A stretch of DNA of 36,595 bases, taken from contig PGYD01000010.1 in the NCBI GenBank assembly GCA_002839495.1, positions 1 through 36,595 on the forward strand, read 5' to 3'. The position numbers were made by a program, and so were the translations under genes. This DNA is from Planctomycetes bacterium HGW-Planctomycetes-1. Lineage in GTDB: Bacteria > Planctomycetota > Phycisphaerae > Sedimentisphaerales > UBA12454. The notes below the pieces were generated by a model. The model did not search any database and was not told the origin of the DNA. It saw only the letters and a list, made by a program, of their open reading frames with translations. Shown piece after piece: positions 1-8,110 of this stretch (position 1 is its first letter; every line of letters begins with the position of its first letter).

Positions 1-1
1 C

Positions 2-82
2 GGCGACCATTTAACCAATATCGCACAGGCTGTAATCGGCGGATTGCAATGGGACGGCATTGATGAAAAACCGAGATACTGA
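2..82 (+). CDS. C-terminal end of an unidentified upstream gene (partial)
   Basis: An open frame enters from the left edge and ends at a TGA at 80-82, giving 26 residues. It contains GDHLTNIAQAV, which loosely resembles the GDHxTNIAE segment at the end of PhoU-type phosphate regulators. The following residues (GGLQWDGIDE) do not match PhoU well, so no function is assigned. A phosphate link would fit the Na/phosphate cotransporter 3.8 kb away, but this is only a guess. The frame is open right up to the window edge. Confidence 0.45.
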   Translation, partial: GDHLTNIAQAVIGGLQWDGIDEKPRY

Positions 83-136
83 CAATCGACCGTAAATTCC
101 GCTTGTATGTGGAAAAATAAAGATTAAAATTCATAT

Positions 137-1636
137 ATGCGAACAAAATTATTACTTATTTTGTTATGTGTGGTTTCGTATCCGGTTTATGCCCTTGAAC
201 CGAATATCCCTGTCGAAACGCCGCGGACAACTGCCGCCGTTATAACGTGCAGCGGCCTGATTGACGACGGCTTGTTTTCTTCAATTAAACGGCGGGCAAA
301 TACCGCTCTCGATATGGGGGCGGATTACATAATCCTCGAAGTCGGCACCTACGGCGGGCTCGTAAAAAGCGCAGACGATATATCGAAATATCTAATCCTC
401 GAACTTTCGCAAAAGGCAAGGACAGTTGCCTATATTAACACCGAGGCCATCAGCGCCGGCGCTATGGTCAGCGTTTCCTGTCAGGATATAATTATGCGGA
501 AAAATACCACTATCGGCGATTGCGCACCGATTCAGATGGGAGAAAAACTCGAAGGAGTTGAACGCGAAAAGGCCGAAAGTTTTATCCGCGCTACATTCCA
601 AAGGGCAGCACAGGCAAACAATTATCCCGAAGCCCTGCTCGAAGCGATGGTAAGCAGACATAAAAAAGTATGGCGGGTACAAAATACAAAAACAAAACTC
701 TATGAATTCTATGAAGAAGAAAAACTGCCGAATGACACTAAAGTTTACGACCTGAAAGACAAAGAGCTAATCGTCAGTGAAAATGAAATTCTGACCCTGA
801 CCGCTCAAAAAGCAAACGAATACGGAATCGCAAGAGCGGTTGTAAGCGATATAGACGAGGCAATTGCGTTTCTGGCAAAACGTGATAATGTGGCTTTTTC
901 ATCACCGCCTATACGCCTTGAGCCGAACTGGTCGGAGCAGCTCGTAAGAATGCTCAACCATCCCTCGGTCAGCGGGATTCTGTTTATGATTGCGATGCTC
1001 GGAGTGTATATCGAATTAAAGACGCCCGGCATCGGCCTGCCCGGCCTTGTGGCGGTAGTTTGCTTTGCGATACTTTTCGGCAGCAGATTTTTGACCGGTA
1101 TGGCGACGTGGTGGGAAGTGGCGGTCTTTGCAATCGGAATTACTCTGCTGGCAGTTGAAATTTTCGTCATTCCCGGCTTCGGCGTTACAGGCGTTCTGGG
1201 CATCTTATTTATTCTTATAAGTTTATTCGCGATACTTGTCCCCAACAGACCCGATGAATTGCCCTGGCCGAGATACGATTTTGACGATGTCCAGTGGCGG
1301 ATTTTGTCCAACGGGGCCTGGGGCTTTGCGGTACTGGCGTATATATTGGCGAAATTTCTGCCTAAAAGAGGCCCGCTTACAGGCCTTGTACTCGAACCTG
1401 CTCTGGCAGGACCTAAAATGGAGGCGGATATGACCGCCCCGCCTGGCAGAACTGGCGAACTGAAAACAGGGGATACCGGAGTCGCAATTACGAAACTGCG
1501 GCCGGCAGGACAGGCAAGATTCGACAGCGCCGTCGTCGATGTCGTCGCCGAAGGCGAGTTTATCGAAAAAGGCCGGAAAATAAAAATAATGCAGATTCAG
1601 GGCAATAAAGTCGTAGTCAGAAAAACGGAGGAGTAA
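137..1636 (+). CDS. NfeD family membrane serine protease (long, ClpP-class form)
   Basis: A 499-residue membrane protein of the long NfeD class (NfeD1b/YqeZ-like). Residues 1-20 form a signal peptide. Residues about 30-245 are a ClpP-like protease domain; Ser106 in AISAGA matches the family nucleophile and Lys145 (EREKAESFIR) is a candidate for the catalytic lysine of the Ser-Lys dyad. Four or five hydrophobic segments follow between about 275 and 410. The C-terminal 70 residues are the NfeD OB-fold (GDTGVAITKLRPAGQARF). In this family the protease is thought to act on membrane proteins together with flotillin/stomatin partners. It heads a cluster with a short NfeD gene 3 nt downstream and then a flotillin gene, which supports that pairing. 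No strong Shine-Dalgarno precedes the ATG. Confidence 0.9.
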   Translation: MRTKLLLILLCVVSYPVYALEPNIPVETPRTTAAVITCSGLIDDGLFSSIKRRANTALDMGADYIILEVGTYGGLVKSADDISKYLILELSQKARTVAYINTEAISAGAMVSVSCQDIIMRKNTTIGDCAPIQMGEKLEGVEREKAESFIRATFQRAAQANNYPEALLEAMVSRHKKVWRVQNTKTKLYEFYEEEKLPNDTKVYDLKDKELIVSENEILTLTAQKANEYGIARAVVSDIDEAIAFLAKRDNVAFSSPPIRLEPNWSEQLVRMLNHPSVSGILFMIAMLGVYIELKTPGIGLPGLVAVVCFAILFGSRFLTGMATWWEVAVFAIGITLLAVEIFVIPGFGVTGVLGILFILISLFAILVPNRPDELPWPRYDFDDVQWRILSNGAWGFAVLAYILAKFLPKRGPLTGLVLEPALAGPKMEADMTAPPGRTGELKTGDTGVAITKLRPAGQARFDSAVVDVVAEGEFIEKGRKIKIMQIQGNKVVVRKTEE

Positions 1637-1639
1637 AAA

Positions 1640-2134
1640 ATGTTCTGGTGGCTCGTTTTAGCAATTTTTCTATTTTTACTTTGTGCCGCACTTCTCGTTG
1701 CGGAAGTTTTTGTGCCGAGCTTCGGCCTGATTAGCCTCTGTGCCCTTGCTTCGCTCGTCGGCGGCATAGCAATCTTCTTCAAGCTAAGTCCGACGGCAGG
1801 CTGGGCCGGCGTACTGGTTGCTGTGATTATGATACCGGCTGCGCTTGGATTCGCGTATAAAATCTTTCCGAAAACGCGGTTCGGCAAAGAAGTTTCGCTC
1901 GACGGCCCAACAAGGCAAAAAGGCGACGCTATACCGGATACAGAGCAATTACAGGGGCTTTTGGGCAAACAGGCAATGGTAATCAGTCCGCTTAGGCCGG
2001 TAGGAATGTGCGATTTTTCCGGAACAAGGCTTGAATGTGTCGCTGAAAGCGGTTATGTTGAAAAAGGTAAAACCGTCGAGGTTATAAAAATCGAAGGTAC
2101 GCAATTAACGGTAAGAGAAATCGAAAATTCTTAA
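1640..2134 (+). CDS. Short NfeD-like membrane protein
   Basis: A 164-residue protein with three hydrophobic segments in residues 1-75, then a soluble C-terminal OB-fold of the NfeD type (QAMVISPLRPVGMCDFSG, ending with a basic/acidic strand pair). It lacks the protease domain, so it is the short NfeD class. Family knowledge says such proteins partner with flotillins in membrane microdomains. The ribosome-binding site GGAGG lies inside the last codons of the preceding NfeD gene, and only 3 nt separate the two genes, so they are translationally linked. It sits between the long NfeD and the flotillin gene, an order common in planctomycetes and resembling the Bacillus yqeZ-yqfA-yqfB arrangement. 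Confidence 0.88.
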   Translation: MFWWLVLAIFLFLLCAALLVAEVFVPSFGLISLCALASLVGGIAIFFKLSPTAGWAGVLVAVIMIPAALGFAYKIFPKTRFGKEVSLDGPTRQKGDAIPDTEQLQGLLGKQAMVISPLRPVGMCDFSGTRLECVAESGYVEKGKTVEVIKIEGTQLTVREIENS

Positions 2135-2149
2135 GGAAAGGATTTTAAA

Positions 2150-3181
2150 ATGACAATTACAAATCTGTTCATTCTCGCTGAAATGCCCAAGGCCGTATCG
2201 GGTATCGGCCTGATAGTTATTCTGGTACTTATTTTTATTTTGGGTTTGCTGATTCTCGCTTACGGCCGATTGTGGCTGCAGGCAAAATTGTCCGGCGCTC
2301 CGGTTTCAATCGGCGAACTTATCGGAATGACGCTGCGAAAAGTTAACGCAAGCAGAATAGTCAGCGCACGAATTATGGCAATTCAGGCAGGTCTTGACTT
2401 GACTCGCCGCGACCTCGAAAGCCATTATCTTGCCGGAGGCCGAGTTGAAAATGTCGTGCGGGCGCTCATTGCCGCCGACAGGGCAAACCTAAATTTGACT
2501 TTCAAGGTCGCCACCGCAATCGACCTTGCAGGCAGGGATATTCTCGATGCGGTTCAGACTTCCGTAAATCCCAAAGTGATTGACTGCCCCGACCCGGGAA
2601 AAGGCAGGGAAACTATTGACGCTGTTTCGCAGGACGGCATCCAGCTAAGGGCAAAGGCACGCGTTACAGTCCGTACAAACCTTCAGCGTCTTATCGGCGG
2701 AGCTACAGAACCAACCATTATCGCACGCGTCGGCGAAGGCATCGTAACAACCATAGGCAGCGCGATATCTCACAAAAGCGTACTCGAAAATCCCGATAAT
2801 ATTTCCAAGCAGGTTCTCGCCAAGAGCCTCGATGCAGGTACGGCTTTCGAAATTCTTTCGATTGATATCGCCGATATCGACGTGGGCGATAACATCGGCG
2901 CAAAGCTTCAGGCCGACCAGGCAAAGGCAGACCTCGCCAGGGCACAGGCTGAGGCTGAAAAACGCCGTGCAATGGCCGTCGCCCGTGAGCAGGAAATGAA
3001 AGCCCTCGTACAGGAAAATCAGGCAAAGGTAGTCCTTGCCGAGGCGGAAGTGCCGCTTGCTATGGCAGAAGCCTTCAGAAAAGGCAATATGGGTATAATG
3101 GACTATTACAAAATGAAAAATATCGTGGCTGATACGACGATGAGAGATTCCATCGCCAAGCCGCCGAAAAAAGAAAATTAA
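2150..3181 (+). CDS. floA: FloA-type flotillin-like scaffold protein
   Basis: A 343-residue protein close to the length of the UPF0365/FloA (YqfA) family. Residues 17-40 are a single hydrophobic membrane anchor. A PHB/SPFH-type domain follows ([21 protein letters not shown], then [11 protein letters not shown]). Residues about 255-300 form an alanine/glutamate-rich coiled coil ([20 protein letters not shown]) typical of flotillin oligomerisation. It is expected to organise membrane microdomains together with the two NfeD proteins upstream. AAGGAAAGGA precedes the ATG at good spacing, and the gene starts 15 nt after the short NfeD gene. It is likely part of one operon from 137 to at least 3181. 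Confidence 0.92.
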   Translation: MTITNLFILAEMPKAVSGIGLIVILVLIFILGLLILAYGRLWLQAKLSGAPVSIGELIGMTLRKVNASRIVSARIMAIQAGLDLTRRDLESHYLAGGRVENVVRALIAADRANLNLTFKVATAIDLAGRDILDAVQTSVNPKVIDCPDPGKGRETIDAVSQDGIQLRAKARVTVRTNLQRLIGGATEPTIIARVGEGIVTTIGSAISHKSVLENPDNISKQVLAKSLDAGTAFEILSIDIADIDVGDNIGAKLQADQAKADLARAQAEAEKRRAMAVAREQEMKALVQENQAKVVLAEAEVPLAMAEAFRKGNMGIMDYYKMKNIVADTTMRDSIAKPPKKEN

Positions 3182-3195
3182 AATTCAGATAAAAA

Positions 3196-3729
3196 ATGTT
3201 TAATTTATTTAAAAATCTGCTTGCCAGAGGCAATGACGAAAATGCCTGGATACAGATTCTCATCATAGCGGCGGTAATCGGGTTCGGCATATTGCGCAAA
3301 GTTGTCAGCGGGGCGAAAGCCTCGGCGCAGCAGGATTCGCAAAGCGACGAAGAAAAATATCTGCCGCAGGAGTTAAACAAAACTTCCGACACGGACGATG
3401 ATTACAAAACTCTCGAACAGATTCGCCAGGAAAAAATCGCTCAAATCAGGGCTGCTTTCGGCATACCCGAACCGCCAAAGCAGGTTCCGCTCCGACGGGT
3501 CGAAAGCAGGCCGATACCTCGGCAAGGGCCCATCCATCGGCAAGGGCCCATCCATCGGCCGGCGGCCCAAAAAGCGAAACCTCGTCCGCAGGCAGAAGAA
3601 ACTAAACAAGCCAAACCTGTCCAGCTCCAGCAGACTGAAGATATTCTGCTCAAATTATCTTCTCCGCAGGATTTGCGTTCTGCGATTTTATATCAGGAAA
3701 TTCTCGGCCCGCCTGTCGCGCTGCGATAG
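3196..3729 (+). CDS. Hypothetical single-pass membrane protein downstream of floA
   Basis: A 177-residue protein that I do not recognise. Residues about 15-35 (AWIQILIIAAVIGFGILRKV) are one membrane segment, followed by a polar region and a proline/glutamine/arginine-rich stretch at about 95-140 with a short tandem repeat (RQGPIH twice). The C-terminus (LLKLSSPQDLRSAILYQEIL) looks like the short conserved tail found at the end of several small planctomycete membrane proteins. It follows floA by 14 nt, so it is probably the last gene of the NfeD-flotillin operon. The low-complexity middle part suggests a flexible cytoplasmic linker. Function unknown. Confidence 0.7.
   Translation: MFNLFKNLLARGNDENAWIQILIIAAVIGFGILRKVVSGAKASAQQDSQSDEEKYLPQELNKTSDTDDDYKTLEQIRQEKIAQIRAAFGIPEPPKQVPLRRVESRPIPRQGPIHRQGPIHRPAAQKAKPRPQAEETKQAKPVQLQQTEDILLKLSSPQDLRSAILYQEILGPPVALR
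3521..3556 (+). repeat. 18-bp perfect tandem duplication inside a coding region
   Basis: The unit GGCAAGGGCCCATCCATC occurs twice in a row, at 3521-3538 and 3539-3556. It encodes the repeated residues RQGPIH in the low-complexity region of the floA-linked hypothetical protein. The unit is a multiple of three, so reading frame is kept. Replication slippage is the simplest origin. Confidence 0.9.
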
Positions 3730-3765
3730 GCGGAAATTCTTTGTTCCAGCGGTATATTTTTGTTC

Positions 3766-3793
3766 TTGCCAAAGCATTTCTTCAGTGTACAAT
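3766..3793 (+). promoter_or_regulatory. Candidate sigma70-type promoter for the Na/phosphate cotransporter
   Basis: TTGCCA at 3766-3771 and TACAAT at 3788-3793 are separated by 16 bp, in the non-coding gap between the floA operon and the cotransporter gene. The transcript would start about 60 nt before the ATG at 3863. Assigned by eye only. Confidence 0.4.
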
Positions 3794-3862
3794 CCGCGCC
3801 ATCTATCTCATTTCTGTCAAAATTTTAAGTAAATATTGAATCTCGGGCATAAGGACTATCCT

Positions 3863-5557
3863 ATGGAAGCCAAAGTTGTCGTAGAGATGATTTTTACCAT
3901 CGTCGGCGGTTTGGGCATTTTCCTCTTCGGAATGATGAGCGTTTCGGAGGGTATGCAGGCCGTCGCCGGCGAACGGCTCAGAAAACTGATTAACGCCGTT
4001 ACAAATAACCGCTTTATCGCCTGCGGCATCGGCGCCGTGGTTACCTCTATTATTCAGTCAAGCTCGGTTACCACGGTAATCGTGGTCGGCCTTGTCAACG
4101 CCGGTCTTATGACGCTAACTCAAGCTATCGGCGTCATTTACGGCGCAAACATCGGCACCACCATAACGGCCTGGATTTTGGTAGTTGACCTGGGTAAATA
4201 CGGCCTGCCGATATCGGGTATTTCAGCTATGTTTTACCTGTTCACCAAGAGGGAAAAGCTCCGCTATACCGCGATGGCCTGTATGGGGCTGGGTATGGTT
4301 TTCTTCGGTTTGGAGCTGATGAAGAACGGCTTTGCCCCCCTAAAAACTATGCCCGAATTTATAGTCTGGTTTTCGCGGTTTTCGCCGGATTCCTATATCG
4401 GCGTTATGAAATGCGTCCTTGTCGGAACTATCGTTACCGGAATCGTGCAATCGTCCTCGGCCACGGTCGGCATCACAATGGGCCTGGCTTTCAATGGAAT
4501 TATAGATTATCCGACAGCGACGGCACTCGTATTGGGGCAAAATATAGGTACGACCATAACGGCTTTATTGGCCTCTATCGGCACCGCTCCCAACGCCCGC
4601 AGAACCGCCCTTGCACATATGCTGTTTAACGTCACAGGCGTATTGTGGATAACGCTAATATTCTTTTCATATATAAAGGGTATCGAAACGTTTGTTCAAT
4701 GGCACAGCGGTGTCGATGTAGCCGCAGCGGTTATAAGGGACGGCAAAACCGTATATCCGCATACTATGGAGGCCATCGCCCTGACGCATACGTTCTTCAA
4801 CGTATTTAATACCATCGTATTTATGCCGTTCGTGCGGCAGCTTGCGAATCTGCTGGTATACCTTATCCCGGAAAAAGCAGTGCCCGAAAGACCAAGACTT
4901 ACCGCACTGGATATCAGGCTTTTCGAAGCGCCTGCCCTGGGAATCGAGCAGTCCGAGCGTGAAATCGTCATAATGGGAAAAACTGTCACCGATATGATGA
5001 CCGGCATTAAAGAAATAATCATCGCCGGCGGCGGAACAAAGGTAGAACAGGAACGCATCTTCGAGAAAGAGAAGGAACTCGACGTCATACAAAAGGAAAT
5101 TGTCGAATTCGTAAGCCATATAATGACCGGCATTATTCCTTATGAAGTCGCCGCACAGGCCAGACACCAGATACGAATGGCCGACGAGTACGAATCGATA
5201 AGCGATTACATCGTGAGCATTCTCAAGCTTAATCTCAAGCTGCAGAACGCAAAGCTGCAAATAACCGAAGAAGGCAAAAAAGCGATTCTCGACCTGCACG
5301 GCCAGACCGCAGACTACGTTTCATTCATAAATGAGGCGGTCAAAAACTCCAACAGGGACATCCTGATAGAAGCCGAGTGCAGGGGCAGATTTATTACAGA
5401 TCTTATGAAAAAGTACCGCAACGAACATATCGCAAGAGTGGAAAGCGGCAAAGCCTCGCCCGTCAAGAGTCTTATTTATACCGATATGCTCAATGCCTAC
5501 AGGCGGATAAAGGACCACAGCCTGAATATCGCTGAAGTGCTGGCGGGAGAAAAATAA
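3863..5557 (+). CDS. Na/phosphate cotransporter family protein with PhoU-like C-terminal domain
   Basis: A 564-residue membrane protein of the Na+/Pi cotransporter (NptA/PF02690) family. Two inverted-topology repeats each carry the signature QSSS (residues 65-68 and 196-199), each followed by a GANIGTT/GQNIGTT motif. About eight to ten membrane segments occupy residues 1-340. The last ~200 residues are helical and resemble PhoU, as in many bacterial members. It is expected to import phosphate with sodium across the inner membrane. The frame extends upstream to a TTG at 3836, but the ATG at 3863 is preferred because AAGGA (3851-3855) sits 7 nt before it. It is separated from the floA operon by a 133-nt gap with a candidate promoter. 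Confidence 0.9.
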   Translation: MEAKVVVEMIFTIVGGLGIFLFGMMSVSEGMQAVAGERLRKLINAVTNNRFIACGIGAVVTSIIQSSSVTTVIVVGLVNAGLMTLTQAIGVIYGANIGTTITAWILVVDLGKYGLPISGISAMFYLFTKREKLRYTAMACMGLGMVFFGLELMKNGFAPLKTMPEFIVWFSRFSPDSYIGVMKCVLVGTIVTGIVQSSSATVGITMGLAFNGIIDYPTATALVLGQNIGTTITALLASIGTAPNARRTALAHMLFNVTGVLWITLIFFSYIKGIETFVQWHSGVDVAAAVIRDGKTVYPHTMEAIALTHTFFNVFNTIVFMPFVRQLANLLVYLIPEKAVPERPRLTALDIRLFEAPALGIEQSEREIVIMGKTVTDMMTGIKEIIIAGGGTKVEQERIFEKEKELDVIQKEIVEFVSHIMTGIIPYEVAAQARHQIRMADEYESISDYIVSILKLNLKLQNAKLQITEEGKKAILDLHGQTADYVSFINEAVKNSNRDILIEAECRGRFITDLMKKYRNEHIARVESGKASPVKSLIYTDMLNAYRRIKDHSLNIAEVLAGEK

Positions 5558-5572
5558 TTTTTCGGCATCTAT

Positions 5573-5606
5573 AAAAAAGCAGCCGCCGGATTTATTCGGC
5601 GGCTGC
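5573..5606 (-). terminator. Rho-independent terminator of the htrA gene
   Basis: GCAGCCGCCG (5579-5588) and CGGCGGCTGC (5597-5606) form a perfect 10-bp stem with an 8-nt loop. Read on the minus strand, the stem is followed by a run of six T (5578-5573). It lies between the convergent cotransporter and htrA genes and is oriented to end htrA transcription. The stem could also slow transcription from the plus strand. Confidence 0.88.
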
Positions 5607-5621
5607 GAAACATCCCATTTG

Positions 5622-7100
5622 TTACTGTGCAAGTTTTACCGCTATATATCTTGCGTACTCGCCCTGCCGGACATAAAGCAGAATAGAGTTGCCCGCTTTT
5701 TGAATCAGATTCCAGAATTCATCGGCGTCTTTTACTTTTTGGCGGTTCACTTCCATTATCAAAGTGCCGCTGACTATGCCGGCGTCCGCCAGAGGCGAAT
5801 CGGCCTCCACATCGGTTACAATAACACCTGTTTTGTCATCCTTATAGCCGAACTGTTTGGCGATTTCCGGCGTCAAGTTCTGAACGGTTATGCCGAGCTT
5901 TTGAGCGGATTCATCCTTAACATCGGCCGAAGCCGTCGTTGGCTCTCTTGCGGCAAGCTCTATTTCAACATCCTTTTCTTTGCCGTCTCTGACAACAGTA
6001 AGTTTTATTTTCTCGCCCGGCGGTATTCTTGCAACCTCGTTCCTGAAACTGTCCCAGTTTTCTATTTTTCCCCCATCTTTCTTTATAATGATATCGCCCG
6101 TCTGCAATTGGGCTTTTTCCGCGGGACTGCCCTCGACGATATTATTCACAACCACGCCCTTATGCCCTTTTGCGCTAAGCATCTCAGCCATTTCATCGCT
6201 GACATCCTCGCCGTAAACGCCGATATAACCCCTCGTAACCTTGCCTTCGGCGAGAAGCTGCCCGTAGATATATTTGGCCATATTGACCGGAATGGCAAAA
6301 CCGATGCCGATATATCCGCCGCTCTGGCTGTAAATCGCCGAGTTTATACCCACTACTTTTCCATCTATATTAATCAACGGCCCGCCCGAATTGCCGAAAT
6401 TTATGGCGGCGTCCGTCTGTATAAAGTCCTGATACTCAAGCTCCGCATCGACAAACATGAGGCCGCTTCTGCCCTTTGCCGAGACTATGCCTGCCGTTAC
6501 GGTATGGCTCAGCCCGAACGGATTGCCGATTGCCAAAACCCACTGGCCGACTTTCAGTGTATCGGAATCTCCCAATTCGACCGCAGGCAAATCATTCGCA
6601 TCAACCTTAATCACAGCGATGTCGGTTGCGGGATCTGTACCAATTATCCTGGCCTGCAATTCCTTATCATCGGACATCTTAACGGTTATTTTACTGGCAT
6701 CTCTAACAACGTGATTATTGGTCAGGATATAACCATCTGCTGAGACAATAAAACCCGAGCCCTGTCCGCGGCGGATTTGCTTCCGCTCTCTGGGCTGTTG
6801 CTGCTGCTGCTGACGCTGTCGGAATTGAGGACCGAAAAATCTCTGAAAAAATTCATCGTTTTGAAACTGCTCGAACGGGTCAAAGTAACGCATATCGGGA
6901 ATTTTCTGGGTATATTCCTGCTCGACACTGACGAAAACGACCGCGGGGCTAACCTTGGCTGCTATATCGGCAAAAACTTCGCCGGTACTGCGCAAAGTTT
7001 CGATATCCGCCTTTTTATCAGGTTCCGCTGAACAAATCGGGGCCAGTAAGAAAATAACCGCAATGGTAAAACCAATTATCGGGACTTTTTTGCTTCTCAT
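5622..7100 (-). CDS. htrA: HtrA/DegP-type periplasmic serine protease
   Basis: A 492-residue secreted protease/chaperone of the Do (DegP) type. Residues 1-25 are a signal peptide, with probable cleavage after CSA. The trypsin-like domain (about 110-275) has His130 (TNNHVV), Asp160 (ATDIAVI) and Ser238 (NFGNSGGPL) as the catalytic triad. A glutamine-rich segment (97-102) lies in the region of the regulatory LA loop. Two PDZ domains occupy about 285-375 and 395-490. It is expected to degrade or refold damaged envelope proteins. AAAGGA (7109-7115 on the minus strand) sits 8 nt before the ATG. It is a single-gene unit with its own terminator at 5573-5606. Confidence 0.95.
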   Translation of the reverse strand: MRSKKVPIIGFTIAVIFLLAPICSAEPDKKADIETLRSTGEVFADIAAKVSPAVVFVSVEQEYTQKIPDMRYFDPFEQFQNDEFFQRFFGPQFRQRQQQQQQPRERKQIRRGQGSGFIVSADGYILTNNHVVRDASKITVKMSDDKELQARIIGTDPATDIAVIKVDANDLPAVELGDSDTLKVGQWVLAIGNPFGLSHTVTAGIVSAKGRSGLMFVDAELEYQDFIQTDAAINFGNSGGPLINIDGKVVGINSAIYSQSGGYIGIGFAIPVNMAKYIYGQLLAEGKVTRGYIGVYGEDVSDEMAEMLSAKGHKGVVVNNIVEGSPAEKAQLQTGDIIIKKDGGKIENWDSFRNEVARIPPGEKIKLTVVRDGKEKDVEIELAAREPTTASADVKDESAQKLGITVQNLTPEIAKQFGYKDDKTGVIVTDVEADSPLADAGIVSGTLIMEVNRQKVKDADEFWNLIQKAGNSILLYVRQGEYARYIAVKLAQ

Positions 7101-7254
7101 AACTGCTGTCCTTTCAATGACTTATAAAAACATAAAAATGTTAAAACAAAATTAAATTGCTCTGAAAAGTTTATTCTGTTATTTACGGATAAAAGCGTAA
7201 ATTTGTTCGGTTTTTACAGACAAATCTATACAAATTATATATTCTAAACATATT
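7101..7254. promoter_or_regulatory. AT-rich divergent promoter region between htrA and rluA-like gene
   Basis: This 154-bp AT-rich spacer separates two divergently transcribed genes and must hold at least the htrA promoter. On the plus strand TTTACA (7213-7218) and TATATA (7236-7241) are 17 bp apart, which would place the start of the pseudouridine synthase transcript only a few nucleotides before its ATG at 7255. No clear Shine-Dalgarno precedes that ATG, so translation from a very short leader is possible. No coding content is seen. Confidence 0.35.
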
Positions 7255-8040
7255 ATGGCTGGAAATAAAATAGAAATTCTTTATCAGGACAGCGACATTA
7301 TCGCCGTTAACAAGCCGGCTGGGTTGGAGGTTACAAATGACCGCAGCGGCGGCGAAAATCTCATAGCCCTTTTGCAAAAGCAGGCTGATGAAGACGGTTT
7401 AATAATTATTCATCGGCTGGACAAGAACGCAAGCGGCGTGATATTGCTGGCGAAAAATGAAGACGCTCAAACCCGATTCCAAAATCTGTTCGAGGAATCA
7501 AAGATTAAAAAAACATATCTCGCTCTTGTATCAGGCAGGCCGGAAAACCGAACAGGTCAAATCGATGTCCCTTTTATGCAATGCAAAAGAGACTCGCGCA
7601 AAGTGGAAATCGCTGAAAAAAAAGGCAAAGACGCCGAAACACGCTGGGAGCTTTTGGCTGATTTCGGACGGATAAGCCTCCTTGCCGTGGTGCCGATGAC
7701 CGACAGAACCCATCAGACAAGAGTCCATTTCCAATACGCCGGTTTCCCGCTCGCTATCGACCCGCTGTACGGGGCAAATACGCCGATAATGCTTTCGAGC
7801 TTTAAACCGGATTACCGCTTTTCAAAAGATGCCGAGGAGATACCGCTTATAGAAAGACTCACCCTTTGTGCGTATGAACTAAAAACAGAAAACATCCATC
7901 TTGTTGCACCGCTCGAAAAGAAGTTCAAGGCAACAATCAAAATGCTCACCAAATACAACCCTAAAGGCCCTGCCGCGTTTTTAAACGACCGGAACTTTCA
8001 GAAACTTTTAAACTCCGAGCTGCTTGAGCTGCACATATAA
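7255..8040 (+). CDS. RluA family RNA pseudouridine synthase
   Basis: A 261-residue protein of the RluA/RluC/RluD family that isomerises uridine to pseudouridine in rRNA or tRNA. The signature HRLDKNASGVILLAKN is present, with catalytic Asp56 in HRLD. The usual opening motif (IIAVNKPAGLEVT) is at residues 15-27. There is no N-terminal S4 RNA-binding domain, so it resembles the shorter RluA-like members; substrate position cannot be told from sequence. It is divergent from htrA and followed 70 nt later by hom, with a small hairpin between. Confidence 0.9.
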   Translation: MAGNKIEILYQDSDIIAVNKPAGLEVTNDRSGGENLIALLQKQADEDGLIIIHRLDKNASGVILLAKNEDAQTRFQNLFEESKIKKTYLALVSGRPENRTGQIDVPFMQCKRDSRKVEIAEKKGKDAETRWELLADFGRISLLAVVPMTDRTHQTRVHFQYAGFPLAIDPLYGANTPIMLSSFKPDYRFSKDAEEIPLIERLTLCAYELKTENIHLVAPLEKKFKATIKMLTKYNPKGPAAFLNDRNFQKLLNSELLELHI

Positions 8041-8076
8041 GAACAGGTCGATTTTTGCTTGCTTATCCGGTATTTT

Positions 8077-8093
8077 AACGGTAATTTACCGTT
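8077..8093 (+). promoter_or_regulatory. Small hairpin between the pseudouridine synthase gene and hom
   Basis: AACGGTA (8077-8083) and TACCGTT (8087-8093) form a 7-bp stem with a 3-nt loop, followed by only three T. It lies 18 nt before the hom start codon, close to its AGGA ribosome-binding site. It could be a weak terminator or a leader element; the short T run argues against strong termination. Confidence 0.35.
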
Positions 8094-8110
8094 TTCACAG
8101 GATTTGAGCT

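Noticed and set aside
2-82. Calling the left-edge partial gene phoU
   Set aside because: Only a short GDHxTNIA-like match is visible, and the following residues do not fit, so it is left unnamed.
3398-3832. Alternative plus-strand frame of 144 codons overlapping the floA-linked gene
   Set aside because: The overlapping frame at 3196-3729 has a proper membrane segment, operon spacing and a tandem repeat in frame. This one is serine/arginine-rich noise.
5619-6743. Long plus-strand open frame (374 codons) opposite htrA
   Set aside because: It lies fully antisense to a gene with an intact catalytic triad and two PDZ domains, and its product has no recognisable motif. It arises from codon bias of the real gene.
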